This document shows positions 53,712 to 62,702 of a stretch of 64,000 nt of DNA, one piece after another. Each line of letters starts with the position of its first letter. The stretch's first letter is position 1. The translations under genes were made by a program, and so were the position numbers. The notes beneath the pieces were generated by a model that was given only the letters and a program-made list of their open reading frames with translations, searched no databases and was not told the DNA's origin. Origin of the DNA: Actinobaculum massiliense (GTDB lineage Bacteria > Actinomycetota > Actinomycetes > Actinomycetales > Actinomycetaceae); contig NZ_LN881717.1 of assembly GCF_001457435.1 (NCBI RefSeq), positions 1,311,339-1,375,338 on the forward strand. The letters are read 5' to 3'.

Positions 53712-54145
53712 GCGCCACGACACTCGATATTGGGTTTTCGAAGAAAAACACCGAAGGCTATCTGGACTTAACGAGCTACCACGCGCTCAAGAAGCTCCAG
53801 CGCGAACAGTTCGGCTACCGGCCCTTGGTTTATATCTGCTCACCGTATTCGGGCGACGTGCAAGCGAACGTTGAGCTCGCCCGCCAATTCTGCGAGCTCG
53901 CAGTAGCGGCAGGCAAGATCCCGTTCGCCCCGCATCTGCACTATCCGCAGTTCATGGATGACGCCGATCCCGATCAGCGCGAGTTGGCGATGTTCTTCAA
54001 CAGGGTGTTGCTCGCTAAATGCGAAGCCCTGTGGGCATACGTGGGTCACGTTAGCCCTGGTATGCGCCTGGAGATCGGCTGGGCGCGAGACCTCGAGTTG
54101 CCGATTAAGTACTTCGATTCTGATTTCAAGGAGGTCACCCCATGA
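53708..54145 (+). CDS. DUF4406-like phage protein
   Basis: A 145-residue homologue of the left-prophage protein at 9940-10383: RPLVYICSPYSGDVQANVEL, FAPHLHYPQFMDDADPDQRE, LLAKCEALWAYVGHVSPGMR, LEIGWA. It belongs to the deoxyribosyltransferase-like superfamily; substrate unknown. It overlaps the antirepressor and vapE genes by 4 bases each. Confidence 0.8.
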   Translation: MSATTLDIGFSKKNTEGYLDLTSYHALKKLQREQFGYRPLVYICSPYSGDVQANVELARQFCELAVAAGKIPFAPHLHYPQFMDDADPDQRELAMFFNRVLLAKCEALWAYVGHVSPGMRLEIGWARDLELPIKYFDSDFKEVTP

Positions 54146-56403
54146 CCACGCCTTTCACCTTGTTCGCTGCCGCGGTTACCGGTGTGCAGAACAATAACCA
54201 CTACCCGAACCCACATCAGATCATTGACGCGGCATCCCTAAGCGTGGTCGCTGGCTTTGATCACGTGGCAGCCACCTACGTGAATGACCGCCGCTCAACT
54301 GCAGCGTTCATGTCTTCGGATTGCGTGGTGATGGATATCGATAACGATCACACCGAAACCCACACCGAGTGGATTACGCCTGAGAAGCTCGGCGAGTTGA
54401 TGTCTGGTGTGGAGTTCATGACCGCCACCTCCCGCAACCACATGAAACCGAAGGGTGTGCTCTCCGCCCGGCCACGTTTCCACGTCTACTTCCCAATCCA
54501 CACGATCACGAACGCGGACGAATACGCGGGATTGAAGCATCGTCTGGCATCGCGCTTTGGTTTCTTTGATCGCAATGCTCTGGATGCCGGTCGCTTCATC
54601 TACGGCACCCCTAACCCACAAGTTACGGTGCATGAGGGCGACCAGTTGCTCGATGCGTGGCTGGACGCGGCTGACGAGATCGACGTGTTCGCCGCCTTCG
54701 ATCAGAGCACTCTCGTGATCGGTGAAGGGTCACGCAACGCCACGCTCTCTCGCTTCGCTGGGCGGGTCCTCATCCGCTACGGGCAGACCGATCAAGCACG
54801 AGACCTCTTCGACCGCAAAGCCAACCTCTGCGAACCACCGCTCAACGAGGGCGAACTGCAGACGATCTGGAACTCGGCATGCAGGTTCGCTTCGAAGGTC
54901 GCCTCCGACCCGAGCTATCTGCCACCAGAGGCGTATGAGGCGTTAGCAGGTTTACGTCCGGATGATTTTTCCGATGTCGGTCAGGCAGACACATTGGCTG
55001 GCGAGTATGCGAACAAGATCCGCTACTCACTGGCTACCAAGTGGCTTGTCTACGACCATGGCGTGTGGGATGAGAACGACCTGTCCGCACAAGGAGTGGT
55101 TCAAGAACTGACTTCTCGTCAACTTGAAGAAGCACAACACCTTATCGCCACAACATGGCAAGACATGGTTTCTACCGGTGCTGACGTGGTGATGGCATCG
55201 GCTTCATCGAAAGCCCGCGGCCTAGCAAAACTCAACCCTGCCCAAGTCGCAGCATTCAGGGCGTGGGATGAATCCAAAAACTATCACAAGTTCGTTCTCT
55301 CCAGGCGTTTGTCACGCAACATCACGGCCACGTTGAAAGAAGCCGGGCCGATCTTGCAGGTACGTGTCCGCGACCTCGACGTCGACCCCTACCAGCTCAA
55401 CACCCCGGCAGGTACCTGGGATCTACGCGACAGTAGTAGCCACGAGCACAATCCCGCCGATCTGCTGACCAAACAGACCGCTGTCGGCCCCAACGATGAG
55501 GGTGCACAGATCTGGGCCGACGCGCTTGACGTCTTCTTCCAAGGAGATCCTGAGTTGATTGGTTACGTGCAGCGCATTGTGGGGTTGGCGGCGATCGGGC
55601 AAGTCTTCGTCGAAGCGCTCGTCATCGCTTACGGGGACGGACGAAACGGCAAATCCACGTTCTGGAACACCATCGCCCGCGTGTTGGGGACGTATTCGGG
55701 CACGATCTCAGCCGACGCGCTCACAGTCGGGGTGCGTCGCAACGTCAAACCCGAACTCGCCGAAGCCAGAGGCAAACGTCTCTTGATCGCGGCTGAAACC
55801 GAAGAAGGCATGCGCCTATCAACCTCGAACGTTAAACAGCTGGCTTCGACCGATCAAATCTCGGCAGAGAAAAAGTTCAAGGACCCCTTCGCCTTCACCC
55901 CCTCCCACACGCTGGTCTTGTACACGAACCATTTGCCGCGTGTGGGAGCTATGGATGCAGGCATCTGGCGGCGTCTGATCGTCATCCCGTTCAACGCCAC
56001 CATCGAAGGCGACACGGATGTGAAGAACTACGCCGACCACCTCTACGAACACGCTGGCGGAGCAATCCTTTCCTGGATCATGGAAGGAGCGCGCCTCATT
56101 CACAGTGAGGGATACAAGCTCACTCCGCCACCTCAGGTGGTTCAAGCCTCGCAAGCATATAAGGAGGATAACGACTGGTTCTCGCAGTTCCTTGAGGACT
56201 CGTGCGACGTCGAGGACGGATTATCGGAGAGGGCTGGTGACCTCTATCAGACGTATCGGGCGTGGGCGCAAAACACCTCAGGATGGGCGCGCCCGATGGT
56301 CGACTTCAACGCCGCATGCGAACAAGCAGGATTCGAACGCAAGAAAACCAAGTCCGGTATCCGCGTCTACGGGCTGGCCCTGACCAGCGAATTCAACAGC
56401 TGA
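54142..56403 (+). CDS. VapE/P4-type primase-helicase
   Basis: 753 residues. N-terminal primase-like acidic motif CVVMDIDNDHTETHTEW near 56-70, PriCT-like segment EGSRNATLSRFAGRVLIRYG near 195, and SF3 helicase with Walker A AYGDGRNGKST near 497, LLIAAETEEGMRLSTSNVKQ and LYTNHLPRVGAMDAGIWRRL. ATG is preceded by AAGGAGG. The most conserved gene between the two prophages together with small terminase. The following gap carries a candidate origin-like repeat. Confidence 0.93.
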   Translation: MTTPFTLFAAAVTGVQNNNHYPNPHQIIDAASLSVVAGFDHVAATYVNDRRSTAAFMSSDCVVMDIDNDHTETHTEWITPEKLGELMSGVEFMTATSRNHMKPKGVLSARPRFHVYFPIHTITNADEYAGLKHRLASRFGFFDRNALDAGRFIYGTPNPQVTVHEGDQLLDAWLDAADEIDVFAAFDQSTLVIGEGSRNATLSRFAGRVLIRYGQTDQARDLFDRKANLCEPPLNEGELQTIWNSACRFASKVASDPSYLPPEAYEALAGLRPDDFSDVGQADTLAGEYANKIRYSLATKWLVYDHGVWDENDLSAQGVVQELTSRQLEEAQHLIATTWQDMVSTGADVVMASASSKARGLAKLNPAQVAAFRAWDESKNYHKFVLSRRLSRNITATLKEAGPILQVRVRDLDVDPYQLNTPAGTWDLRDSSSHEHNPADLLTKQTAVGPNDEGAQIWADALDVFFQGDPELIGYVQRIVGLAAIGQVFVEALVIAYGDGRNGKSTFWNTIARVLGTYSGTISADALTVGVRRNVKPELAEARGKRLLIAAETEEGMRLSTSNVKQLASTDQISAEKKFKDPFAFTPSHTLVLYTNHLPRVGAMDAGIWRRLIVIPFNATIEGDTDVKNYADHLYEHAGGAILSWIMEGARLIHSEGYKLTPPPQVVQASQAYKEDNDWFSQFLEDSCDVEDGLSERAGDLYQTYRAWAQNTSGWARPMVDFNAACEQAGFERKKTKSGIRVYGLALTSEFNS

Positions 56404-56412
56404 AAGTTATGA

Positions 56413-56517
56413 GGGTGCAGACCGATGCAACCCGTTTTCCTACCTTACGCATGTGAAATTACATGGTGTTTTTCTCTATGTAAAAGGTTAGGAAATACCC
56501 TGCACCACTCTGCACCC
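56413..56517. repeat. Nested inverted repeats downstream of vapE
   Basis: GGGTGCAG..TGCAACCC (56413-56433) faces CCCTGCACC..TCTGCACCC (about 56498-56517). In between are TTACAT/ATGTAA and an imperfect CCTACCTTAC/GTAAAAGGTTAGG dyad around a T-rich loop. It corresponds in position and outer-arm motif to 7571-7668 in the left prophage. Confidence 0.55.
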
Positions 56518-56543
56518 CTTGAGAAACCATTCAAGGAGTGACC

Positions 56544-56822
56544 ATGAACGAACGCACCATAGAACACCAACTGAAGAAAGCCGTTGAAGCCTCTGGCGGC
56601 TTGTGCTGGAAGCTTGTCTGCCCTGGAACCACGGGTGTACCTGACCGGATATGCCTGATGAGAAACCGCGTAGTTTTCGTTGAGCTCAAAGCACCAGGAC
56701 AGAAACCCAGGCCAATCCAGGTGCGCCGGATGAATCAACTCCGCTACCAAGGTTTCACCGCTTTGGTCATTGATTCGGTTGACGGCATACAGGAGGTGCT
56801 TGATGCACTATCAGCCGCATAA
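56544..56822 (+). CDS. VRR-NUC domain nuclease
   Basis: 92 residues: MNERTIEHQLKKAVEASGGL, GTTGVPDRICLMRNRVVFVE then LKAPG, giving the catalytic D and E-x-K. ATG at 56544 is chosen over the GTG at 56538, which lies inside the AAGGAG ribosome site. It overlaps the helicase start by 20 bases. Confidence 0.9.
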   Translation: MNERTIEHQLKKAVEASGGLCWKLVCPGTTGVPDRICLMRNRVVFVELKAPGQKPRPIQVRRMNQLRYQGFTALVIDSVDGIQEVLDALSAA

Positions 56823-58176
56823 CTACCAGCGGCAGGCGACCCAGTTCATCATCGACCATCACGAGGCCGCAATCTTCCTTGGGATGGGTTTGGGCAAATC
56901 GGTGATCACGTTGACGGCGATCTGGCAGCTCATGCTCGACTACTTCACCATCCACCGAGTCCTAGTCATCGCACCACTGCGGGTAGCCCGTGATACCTGG
57001 CCCGCCGAAATAGCGAAGTGGGATCACCTTGATGGGCTCACCGTCGCGGTCGCTGTTGGCACCAAGCAAGACCGGCTGAACGCTCTCGCGGCGTCTGCGA
57101 TGGTTACCGTCATCAACCGTGAAAACATCCCATGGCTCATTAGCCAACTCGGGGGGAGCTGGCCGTTCGACATGGTTATCATCGACGAACTCTCCAGCTT
57201 CAAAAACCACCGAGCAAAGCGGTTCACGGCGCTGGTGAAAATGCGACCCTTCGTCAAGCGCTGGGTTGGCCTGACCGGAACGCCAGCGTCGAACGGGCTG
57301 ATGGATGTATGGGCACAATTCCGGCTCCTCGACGGCGGGGATCGTTTGGGCCGTTTCATTATTTGTTATCGCGAGCGCTGGTTCACGCCGGATAAGCGTA
57401 ATGGGATGCAGGTCTTCACCTATAAGCCACGCGTGGGTGCTGAGGATGAGATCTATGCGGCGATTGGTGACATGACGTTGTCGATGAGAACCACCGACCA
57501 CCTGCAGCTACCAAAACTGACGGTGACGACAATGCCTGTGGTGCTGTATCCGAAAGAACGACGCGTGTATGAGCAGTTGAAATCTGATCTTGTCCTCGAC
57601 CTCGGTGAGGCGACAATCGACGCTGCGAATGCTGCTGCATTGTCGGGCAAGTTGCTGCAGTTGGCGTCGGGCGCGATCTACACCGGTGATGGTCAGTGGA
57701 CGGCGGTTCACGAGCGGAAGCTCGACGTCCTCGAAGACCTCATCGAGGCTGCCAACGGCAGCCCGTTATTGGTGGCCTATTGGTTTACCCATGACCGCGA
57801 ACGCATCGTCTCCCGCTTCCCGCAGGCTCGCGAACTGAAAACGAGCGCGGATATCGAGGCGTGGAACAGAGGCGAGATTGCGCTTGGGCTGATCCACCCC
57901 GCGTCGGCCGGCCACGGGCTGAACCTCCAATCAGGTGGGCATCTGCTGGTGTGGTTCTCGCTCACGTGGAGCTTGGAGCTTTACCAGCAGACCAACGCAC
58001 GGCTTTATCGGCAAGGACAAACCGAACCTGTGACGATCACGCATCTTGTTACGGAAGGGACGCTCGATGAAACCGTTCTCAAAGCTCTTGATGCGAAAGA
58101 CGCTACTCAGGCTGCGTTGATTGACGCGGTCACAGCAGAAATTACAACCACTGAAAGAACAAGCTCATGCATGTGA
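56803..58176 (+). CDS. SNF2-type DEAD/DEAH helicase (phage)
   Basis: 457 residues. Walker A FLGMGLGKSVITL near 25, motif II IIDELSSFKNHRAKRF, motif III LTGTPASNGLMDVWAQF, late motifs HPASAGHGLNLQSGGHLLVW and QTNARLYRQGQTEPVTI. It starts MHYQPHNYQRQATQF inside the VRR-NUC gene, and its stop overlaps the next gene (ATGTGATGA). Very similar in layout to the left copy at 5922-7283. Confidence 0.9.
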   Translation: MHYQPHNYQRQATQFIIDHHEAAIFLGMGLGKSVITLTAIWQLMLDYFTIHRVLVIAPLRVARDTWPAEIAKWDHLDGLTVAVAVGTKQDRLNALAASAMVTVINRENIPWLISQLGGSWPFDMVIIDELSSFKNHRAKRFTALVKMRPFVKRWVGLTGTPASNGLMDVWAQFRLLDGGDRLGRFIICYRERWFTPDKRNGMQVFTYKPRVGAEDEIYAAIGDMTLSMRTTDHLQLPKLTVTTMPVVLYPKERRVYEQLKSDLVLDLGEATIDAANAAALSGKLLQLASGAIYTGDGQWTAVHERKLDVLEDLIEAANGSPLLVAYWFTHDRERIVSRFPQARELKTSADIEAWNRGEIALGLIHPASAGHGLNLQSGGHLLVWFSLTWSLELYQQTNARLYRQGQTEPVTITHLVTEGTLDETVLKALDAKDATQAALIDAVTAEITTTERTSSCM

Positions 58177-58625
58177 TGACCAAATACCTCGACACAAGGA
58201 AAGCCGCGATCGCAGCGCTACAGGATTATGCGGTGATGGAACAGATCATCGAGAGTACCGACGAGCAGATCAAGACGGCTTACGCTGACGCGGCAAGCCC
58301 AGCATCCCCACGCATGGACGGCACACCACCTTCTGGCGATCTCCGCGCTTCGGAGAATCGGATCGTGGCGAGCATTGAGCGAATCGACGCCTACAAGGCT
58401 CGCTACCTACAGGCCCGCCAGTACATGGACTGGTTCTTACCTGCGTGGGAAGTCATCGCTGAAGACGACCGCTTCATCCTCGAAGGCTTCTTCCTCAGCG
58501 AGGGGACACAAGATGAGAAGGTGTTGATGATAGCCGATCATTTCTACGTCGAGCGTGACACGGTCTATCGGCGCAAGAACCGGGCCCTCGACAGGTTCGC
58601 CACCGCCTTATACGGACAGCTCTAG
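58167..58625 (+). CDS. Phage late-transcription-regulator-like protein (DUF1492/ArpU type)
   Basis: 152 residues: KYLDTRKAAIAALQDYAVME, YLQARQYMDWFLPAWEVIAE, DDRFILEGFFLSEGTQDEKV, HFYVERDTVYRRKNRALDRF. The C-terminal helices resemble sigma region 4/RinA-ArpU activators. The start could be ATG 58167 or 58176; the latter gives a TGATG overlap with the helicase stop. Confidence 0.65.
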   Translation: MHVMTKYLDTRKAAIAALQDYAVMEQIIESTDEQIKTAYADAASPASPRMDGTPPSGDLRASENRIVASIERIDAYKARYLQARQYMDWFLPAWEVIAEDDRFILEGFFLSEGTQDEKVLMIADHFYVERDTVYRRKNRALDRFATALYGQL

Positions 58626-58680
58626 CGTTAGCGGGTATCCGAAACATGCGATAGAAAACCGCATATCGGTGTGAGAACAT

Positions 58681-58737
58681 GTAAGTGGTTGAAAACTAGG
58701 AGAAGCCCCAAGAACCCACACGGGAACTTGGGGCTTC
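58681..58737 (+). promoter_or_regulatory. Conserved box plus hairpin upstream of HNH gene
   Basis: Box GTAAGTGGTTGAAAACTAGG (58681-58700), then a hairpin GAAGCCCCAAG/CTTGGGGCTTC (58702-58712, 58727-58737) whose loop can add a CCC/GGG pair. It ends 27 bases before the HNH ATG. The box matches 19 of 20 bases of the left prophage's box while the stem sequence is wholly different. Confidence 0.6.
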
Positions 58738-58764
58738 ACCACATCCAGGGGGAAGGAGCCAGCG

Positions 58765-59142
58765 ATGCCGGTCAAACCAGCCCGCCCGTGCTCCCACCCC
58801 GGCTGCCCTGAGCTCACCCGTGAACGCTACTGCGAGGCCCACGCGAAGGCAGAAGACGCCCGGTATCGGAAGTATCAGCGTGATCCGAAGATCAACCGCC
58901 GCTACGGCGCGCGGTGGCGCAAGATCCGCGCCGCCTACATCGCAGCCCACCCGCTCTGCGAAGACTGCCTCGAACAAGGCAAGTACACGCCCGTGCAGGA
59001 AGTCCACCACGTGCTCCCGCTCGAACACGGCGGCACCCACAACTTCGACAACCTCCGTTCGCTGTGCAAGCCCTGCCACTCGCGCCAGAGCGCGCTGGAT
59101 GACGACCGGTGGAGGCAACAACCTCGGGTCTACACCTACTGA
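58765..59142 (+). CDS. Phage HNH endonuclease
   Basis: 125 residues: MPVKPARPCSHPGCPELTRE, YRKYQRDPKINRRYGARWRK, HPLCEDCLEQGKYTPVQEVH, HVLPLEHGGTHNFDNLRSLC, KPCHSR. The core CxxC, HH, N and C..H positions of HNH are all present. It lies just before the candidate packaging site. The left copy is at 4928-5305. Confidence 0.93.
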   Translation: MPVKPARPCSHPGCPELTRERYCEAHAKAEDARYRKYQRDPKINRRYGARWRKIRAAYIAAHPLCEDCLEQGKYTPVQEVHHVLPLEHGGTHNFDNLRSLCKPCHSRQSALDDDRWRQQPRVYTY

Positions 59143-59550
59143 ATTCTTCGCCACGTTCCGCCCTGTCGCGGTTGTCGTCACGCACTTCAAAGTTGCCTAC
59201 CCGCCTGGCGTTTGCCGAACACGAGCCACCGTCGAAAGCCTGACGAGGGGTAGGGCCGTCGAATCTCTACAGCCTTGGCACAGGTCAGCGGGCGGGGCCA
59301 ACCGTGCGCAAAAAGACCGAATCAAACAAGGTATTAACACTTCGGGCTTCGTCGGCAGTACCAGTGAGGGGTGAAATCCCGCTGAGTGTTGCTCGGTTTT
59401 CTTGCGCTTTGTCCGTCCGGATTTAGGTTTCCCAGGGACGTACAGGTGAGGGCAAAAAACTCGGAGCTTCTCATCCGGTGTTCTGGATCCCTCCCTTGCA
59501 GGTGTTCGCCTGTCTTGAATTAACAAACTGGTTTCTAAAAAGGAGGAATC
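59143..59550. other. Gap holding candidate packaging site and start of the lysin cassette
   Basis: About 400 bases without a supported gene. 59143-59330 corresponds to the left prophage's gap before small terminase. From about 59331 the sequence is specific to the right prophage, contains a TTAACACTTCGGG motif copy, becomes AT-richer, and ends with the AAGGAGGAATC ribosome site of the next gene. Confidence 0.5.
59286..59327 (+). other. Conserved candidate cos/packaging block
   Basis: CAGCGGGCGGGGCCAACCGT then GCGCAAAA and, five bases on, GAATCAAAC: identical in the left prophage (minus strand, 4745-4786) although both flanks differ. Noncoding conservation beside HNH and terS suggests a cohesive-end or terminase-binding site. 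Here it is separated from terS by 4 kb. Confidence 0.45.
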
Positions 59551-62040
59551 ATGACAGATCAAATGGTGCTAAAAACACAGCAATGGCTCAATCGCACCTA
59601 TAGGAGCAAGGCTGGATTCGGTTCAGTCGTAGAGGACGGATATACCGGCTGGGGCACGGTCAACGCTTTGATTCGGGCCCTGCAAATCGAGCTGGGTATT
59701 ACGACAACGGCGAACAATTTCGGACCGGGAACTATCAGTCGCTTCCAGTCTCGGTGGCCTAACGGCATCCACCAGCAGGATGACGGTGCGCAGGAGACTT
59801 CTAATGTGTACGGCATTATCCAAGGTGCTTTGTGGTGTAAGGGATATTCTGCTGGTGCCAGCGATATCACTACGCATTTCTATAGCGGAACTGGAAAGGC
59901 CATCAAACAGCTTAAGAGCGACATGGGCATTGGTGGAGATTCCACTGTGACGCTCGACGTCATGAAAGCGCTGTTGTCAATGCAGCAATTCGTCCTGCTT
60001 CGCTCTTATGGGGGCATTTCAGCGATTCGGCAAGCACAGCAACAAATCAACCAACAGTATCGCGCTTATACCGGAATCATCCCAACCGATGGACTCTACG
60101 GTCGGGAAATGAACACTGCTCTGATTCAGGTCTTGCAAGCCATTGAAGGATTTAGCCCTGCGGAAGCCACAGGTAATTTCGGCAATGGCACCAAAGCGCG
60201 TCTAACAATAGTTACACCCAGCAATGCGGCAAGTTTACCGAAGTGGGCTTGGCTAGCTCAGGTTGCTCTAGTGTGTAACCGGATTTCTCCCGATATCTAT
60301 CCTTCTGCACAAACCGCACTGTCAACGTTCGTTCCGCAATTCCAAGCAAAGTATCAGCTCCCACGAAGCGGGGTGGTCGACTCGACTACATGGATGAGCC
60401 TGTTGACCTCGAAAGGTGATCCGAATCGCGCCTGCAAAGCATGCGATACACGCTTCGAGATTACGGCTGAGCGACTCAACCTACTTAAGGCGAACGGCTA
60501 TGAGATTGTGGGGCGTTACCTGACTGAGCCGAATCAGGATTCAAAAGATCCGTCTGACTATTTCAAAGCAATTCGCCCCGGAGAACTTGAACGCATCACC
60601 AACGGAGGAATGAAGTTCTTCCCGATTTTCCAGGAGTACTCAACCAAGCTTCGACACTTCACGCGGGAAAACGGCGCTCGGCACGCGACGCTCGCAAGGC
60701 AAGCAGCCCAAAGACTTGGCATTCCGGGAACGTATATCTATTTCGCAGTTGATTTCGACGCGACCGACCCCGAGGTCACAAGTCACATTCTTCCGTATTT
60801 CCAGGGTGTGCGTGGAAGCCTGGGAGGCGGATACAAAGTAGGCATCTACGCCTCGCGTAACATTTGTAGCCGCATCATTAAAGCCGGCTACGCTGGAAGC
60901 GCGTTCGTCTCGGACATGTCTACAGGATTTTCTGGCAACCTTGGCTTCCCTATTCCTGACGATTGGAACTATGACCAGTTCACTGAAATCAGTGACTACA
61001 AGGGTGCTGGTTTTGACCTAGACAGGGTCGCCTATTCAGGACAAGCAGCGGCAGTTGATCATGTTGCTCCTTCGAGTGCCGGTGGCGCTGCGCCCGACAC
61101 CAGCATTGATTACACCAAGCTGGCTCCGATTGATCTGATCTGGCATTTAGAGAAACGCTTCGAAGAACTTCGTGCCAGTGGCAAGGTTGGAAAAGACTAC
61201 GTTGCGGGTTCTCATGGTGTGGGAACGCGGATTGCCGTTCCGACTTGGCGTTGCATCCTCAACTATTTAGCAAAAGCCTACCTGCGTGACGGTGGTAGTG
61301 GATCTGCGGTGAATTGGTCCGTGTCTGCCGAAAGTTTCAGGAGTGCTGACGCGAGCGTACTCGAGAAGGACGCTGTAGGCAAGAAGATCATCGCTGCCTT
61401 GAATCGCTATATTGATAACACGTGGCGGCAATCCATGACCGACAAGACCGGAGAATCGGTTGATCTGGCGCATCTGGCGGCAACAACACTTGGATACACC
61501 AACTGGAATGTTATCCCTGATGCGTGGACTGGCTGGGCCGGAGACCTAGCTACTGCCATGGAGAATATTCAGAAAACACTTGAGTGGAATCCCAGTGCGA
61601 ACCTGGATCAGGTGGCCACAGCTCTAATCGGTCAAGGTAACGATTACCGTCAGCATCCTGGCTTGAAGGGGCTAGTACTTGACAAGAAAAACGACAAGGG
61701 AAAATGGGAATCGGTAGGAAACAACTGTAACCGTGACGATCTCTGCTGTGACGGAGATGCCATCGTTATCGCTAACACGCTAGAAAACGGCAACGACTCC
61801 AACGCTCATCTTCTGTCAGCAACATTGCGAGAGTACTACAACAATTCCAGCAAACTTGCCAACAGATTCAAGCAGATTGGCTGGAGCTTGGGGGCGAATA
61901 ATTCCACTGAGGCATATCAGAAAATAAGTGAATATGCCGACTTGGATAGCGCCGTTTTAGGATGGTTCCTGGCTGGATACGTCAAGGAAGAGATTCGTTT
62001 GACAGCTTGCCGAAAGCTAGCTGAATTCATCTACCGATAA
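59551..62040 (+). CDS. Large DUF1906 glycoside-hydrolase-like, peptidoglycan-binding protein
   Basis: 829 residues, no signal peptide. Residues 1-285 hold three peptidoglycan-binding-like repeats (QWLNRTYRSKAGFGSVVEDG; ITTTANNFGPGTISRFQSRW; LPRSGVVDSTTWMSLL). Residues about 295-515 are a DUF1906/GH25-like barrel: RLNLLKANGYEIVGRYLTEP, GMKFFPIFQEY, GTYIYFAVDFDATDPEVTSH, YKVGIYASRNICSRIIKAGY. The last 300 residues are unassigned (NCNRDDLCCDGDAIVIANTL). It is AT-richer than its surroundings. A phage lysin-type or exported effector is possible. A small membrane protein gene overlaps its end on the other strand. Confidence 0.75.
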   Translation: MTDQMVLKTQQWLNRTYRSKAGFGSVVEDGYTGWGTVNALIRALQIELGITTTANNFGPGTISRFQSRWPNGIHQQDDGAQETSNVYGIIQGALWCKGYSAGASDITTHFYSGTGKAIKQLKSDMGIGGDSTVTLDVMKALLSMQQFVLLRSYGGISAIRQAQQQINQQYRAYTGIIPTDGLYGREMNTALIQVLQAIEGFSPAEATGNFGNGTKARLTIVTPSNAASLPKWAWLAQVALVCNRISPDIYPSAQTALSTFVPQFQAKYQLPRSGVVDSTTWMSLLTSKGDPNRACKACDTRFEITAERLNLLKANGYEIVGRYLTEPNQDSKDPSDYFKAIRPGELERITNGGMKFFPIFQEYSTKLRHFTRENGARHATLARQAAQRLGIPGTYIYFAVDFDATDPEVTSHILPYFQGVRGSLGGGYKVGIYASRNICSRIIKAGYAGSAFVSDMSTGFSGNLGFPIPDDWNYDQFTEISDYKGAGFDLDRVAYSGQAAAVDHVAPSSAGGAAPDTSIDYTKLAPIDLIWHLEKRFEELRASGKVGKDYVAGSHGVGTRIAVPTWRCILNYLAKAYLRDGGSGSAVNWSVSAESFRSADASVLEKDAVGKKIIAALNRYIDNTWRQSMTDKTGESVDLAHLAATTLGYTNWNVIPDAWTGWAGDLATAMENIQKTLEWNPSANLDQVATALIGQGNDYRQHPGLKGLVLDKKNDKGKWESVGNNCNRDDLCCDGDAIVIANTLENGNDSNAHLLSATLREYYNNSSKLANRFKQIGWSLGANNSTEAYQKISEYADLDSAVLGWFLAGYVKEEIRLTACRKLAEFIYR

Positions 62041-62480
62041 TTGATTTGGTCTTTTCCTTGGTGTGGCGCTTGGGTAAAAACGCTAAACCCAAGCGCTACA
62101 CCACCAGCAACAAGAGCGCCGATGGCGGGAACGGAAAACTGGCTCAGCAGTTGAGAAAAAGAATCACTATGAACTAACGAGCCGACACCATCGAGTGAAA
62201 AGAGAAAAGCTGAGAGTCCGATAAAGGCTCCTGCTGAAAGTTGCAACGCGCGGGCAGATTGAATACCGATGAAATGCTTATTAAAAAGCAGAAGAAGAAT
62301 CGTGAAACACACATACATGAGTGGCATCAATAAGAAGACCACAAAAAATCTCTGATCCTGATCCTTGCACCGTAGAAAGATGGCGGCGAAAAGCCACGCG
62401 CCGACAAAATATGCCAGAGCGGATACAAGAAACACAGATATTTTTTTGATGACCAGTCCCTTCAACTTTTCGCTACACAT
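62031..62480 (-). CDS. Small four-helix membrane protein
   Basis: 149 residues with four hydrophobic segments: ISVFLVSALAYFVGAWLFAA, FFVVFLLMPLMYVCFTILLL, ALQLSAGAFIGLSAFLF, VPAIGALVAGGVALGFSVFT. I do not recognise the family. It is convergent with and overlaps the large hydrolase-like gene by 10 bases and shares its lower GC content. It could be an immunity partner or holin-like protein for it; this is inference only. Confidence 0.6.
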   Translation of the reverse strand: MCSEKLKGLVIKKISVFLVSALAYFVGAWLFAAIFLRCKDQDQRFFVVFLLMPLMYVCFTILLLLFNKHFIGIQSARALQLSAGAFIGLSAFLFSLDGVGSLVHSDSFSQLLSQFSVPAIGALVAGGVALGFSVFTQAPHQGKDQINYR

Positions 62481-62702
62481 TTTGATACGGCAACGGCATC
62501 AGGAGTTGTATGCCCCAATAAGTTCTCATTCTACAAGAAGGGTTTCCCTGCATTGCTAAGGATAGCGCTGATCGGGCGGATGTTGCGTGAATGCAGGCAC
62601 GAGGCCTGGTGCGTTGAACCCGACAGTCACGAAAAGGCGCACGGGAGCGCCTATACCAGAGGCTCCCGAGTATCTGTCTGTGGTGTACAGCGTGGTAAGA
62701 AG
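62481..62702. other. Intergenic stretch, nothing recognised
   Basis: About 220 bases between two minus-strand genes. Small dyads are present (GGGAGCGCC../..GGCTCCC near 62640-62670) but no T-run or gene. Confidence 0.4.
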
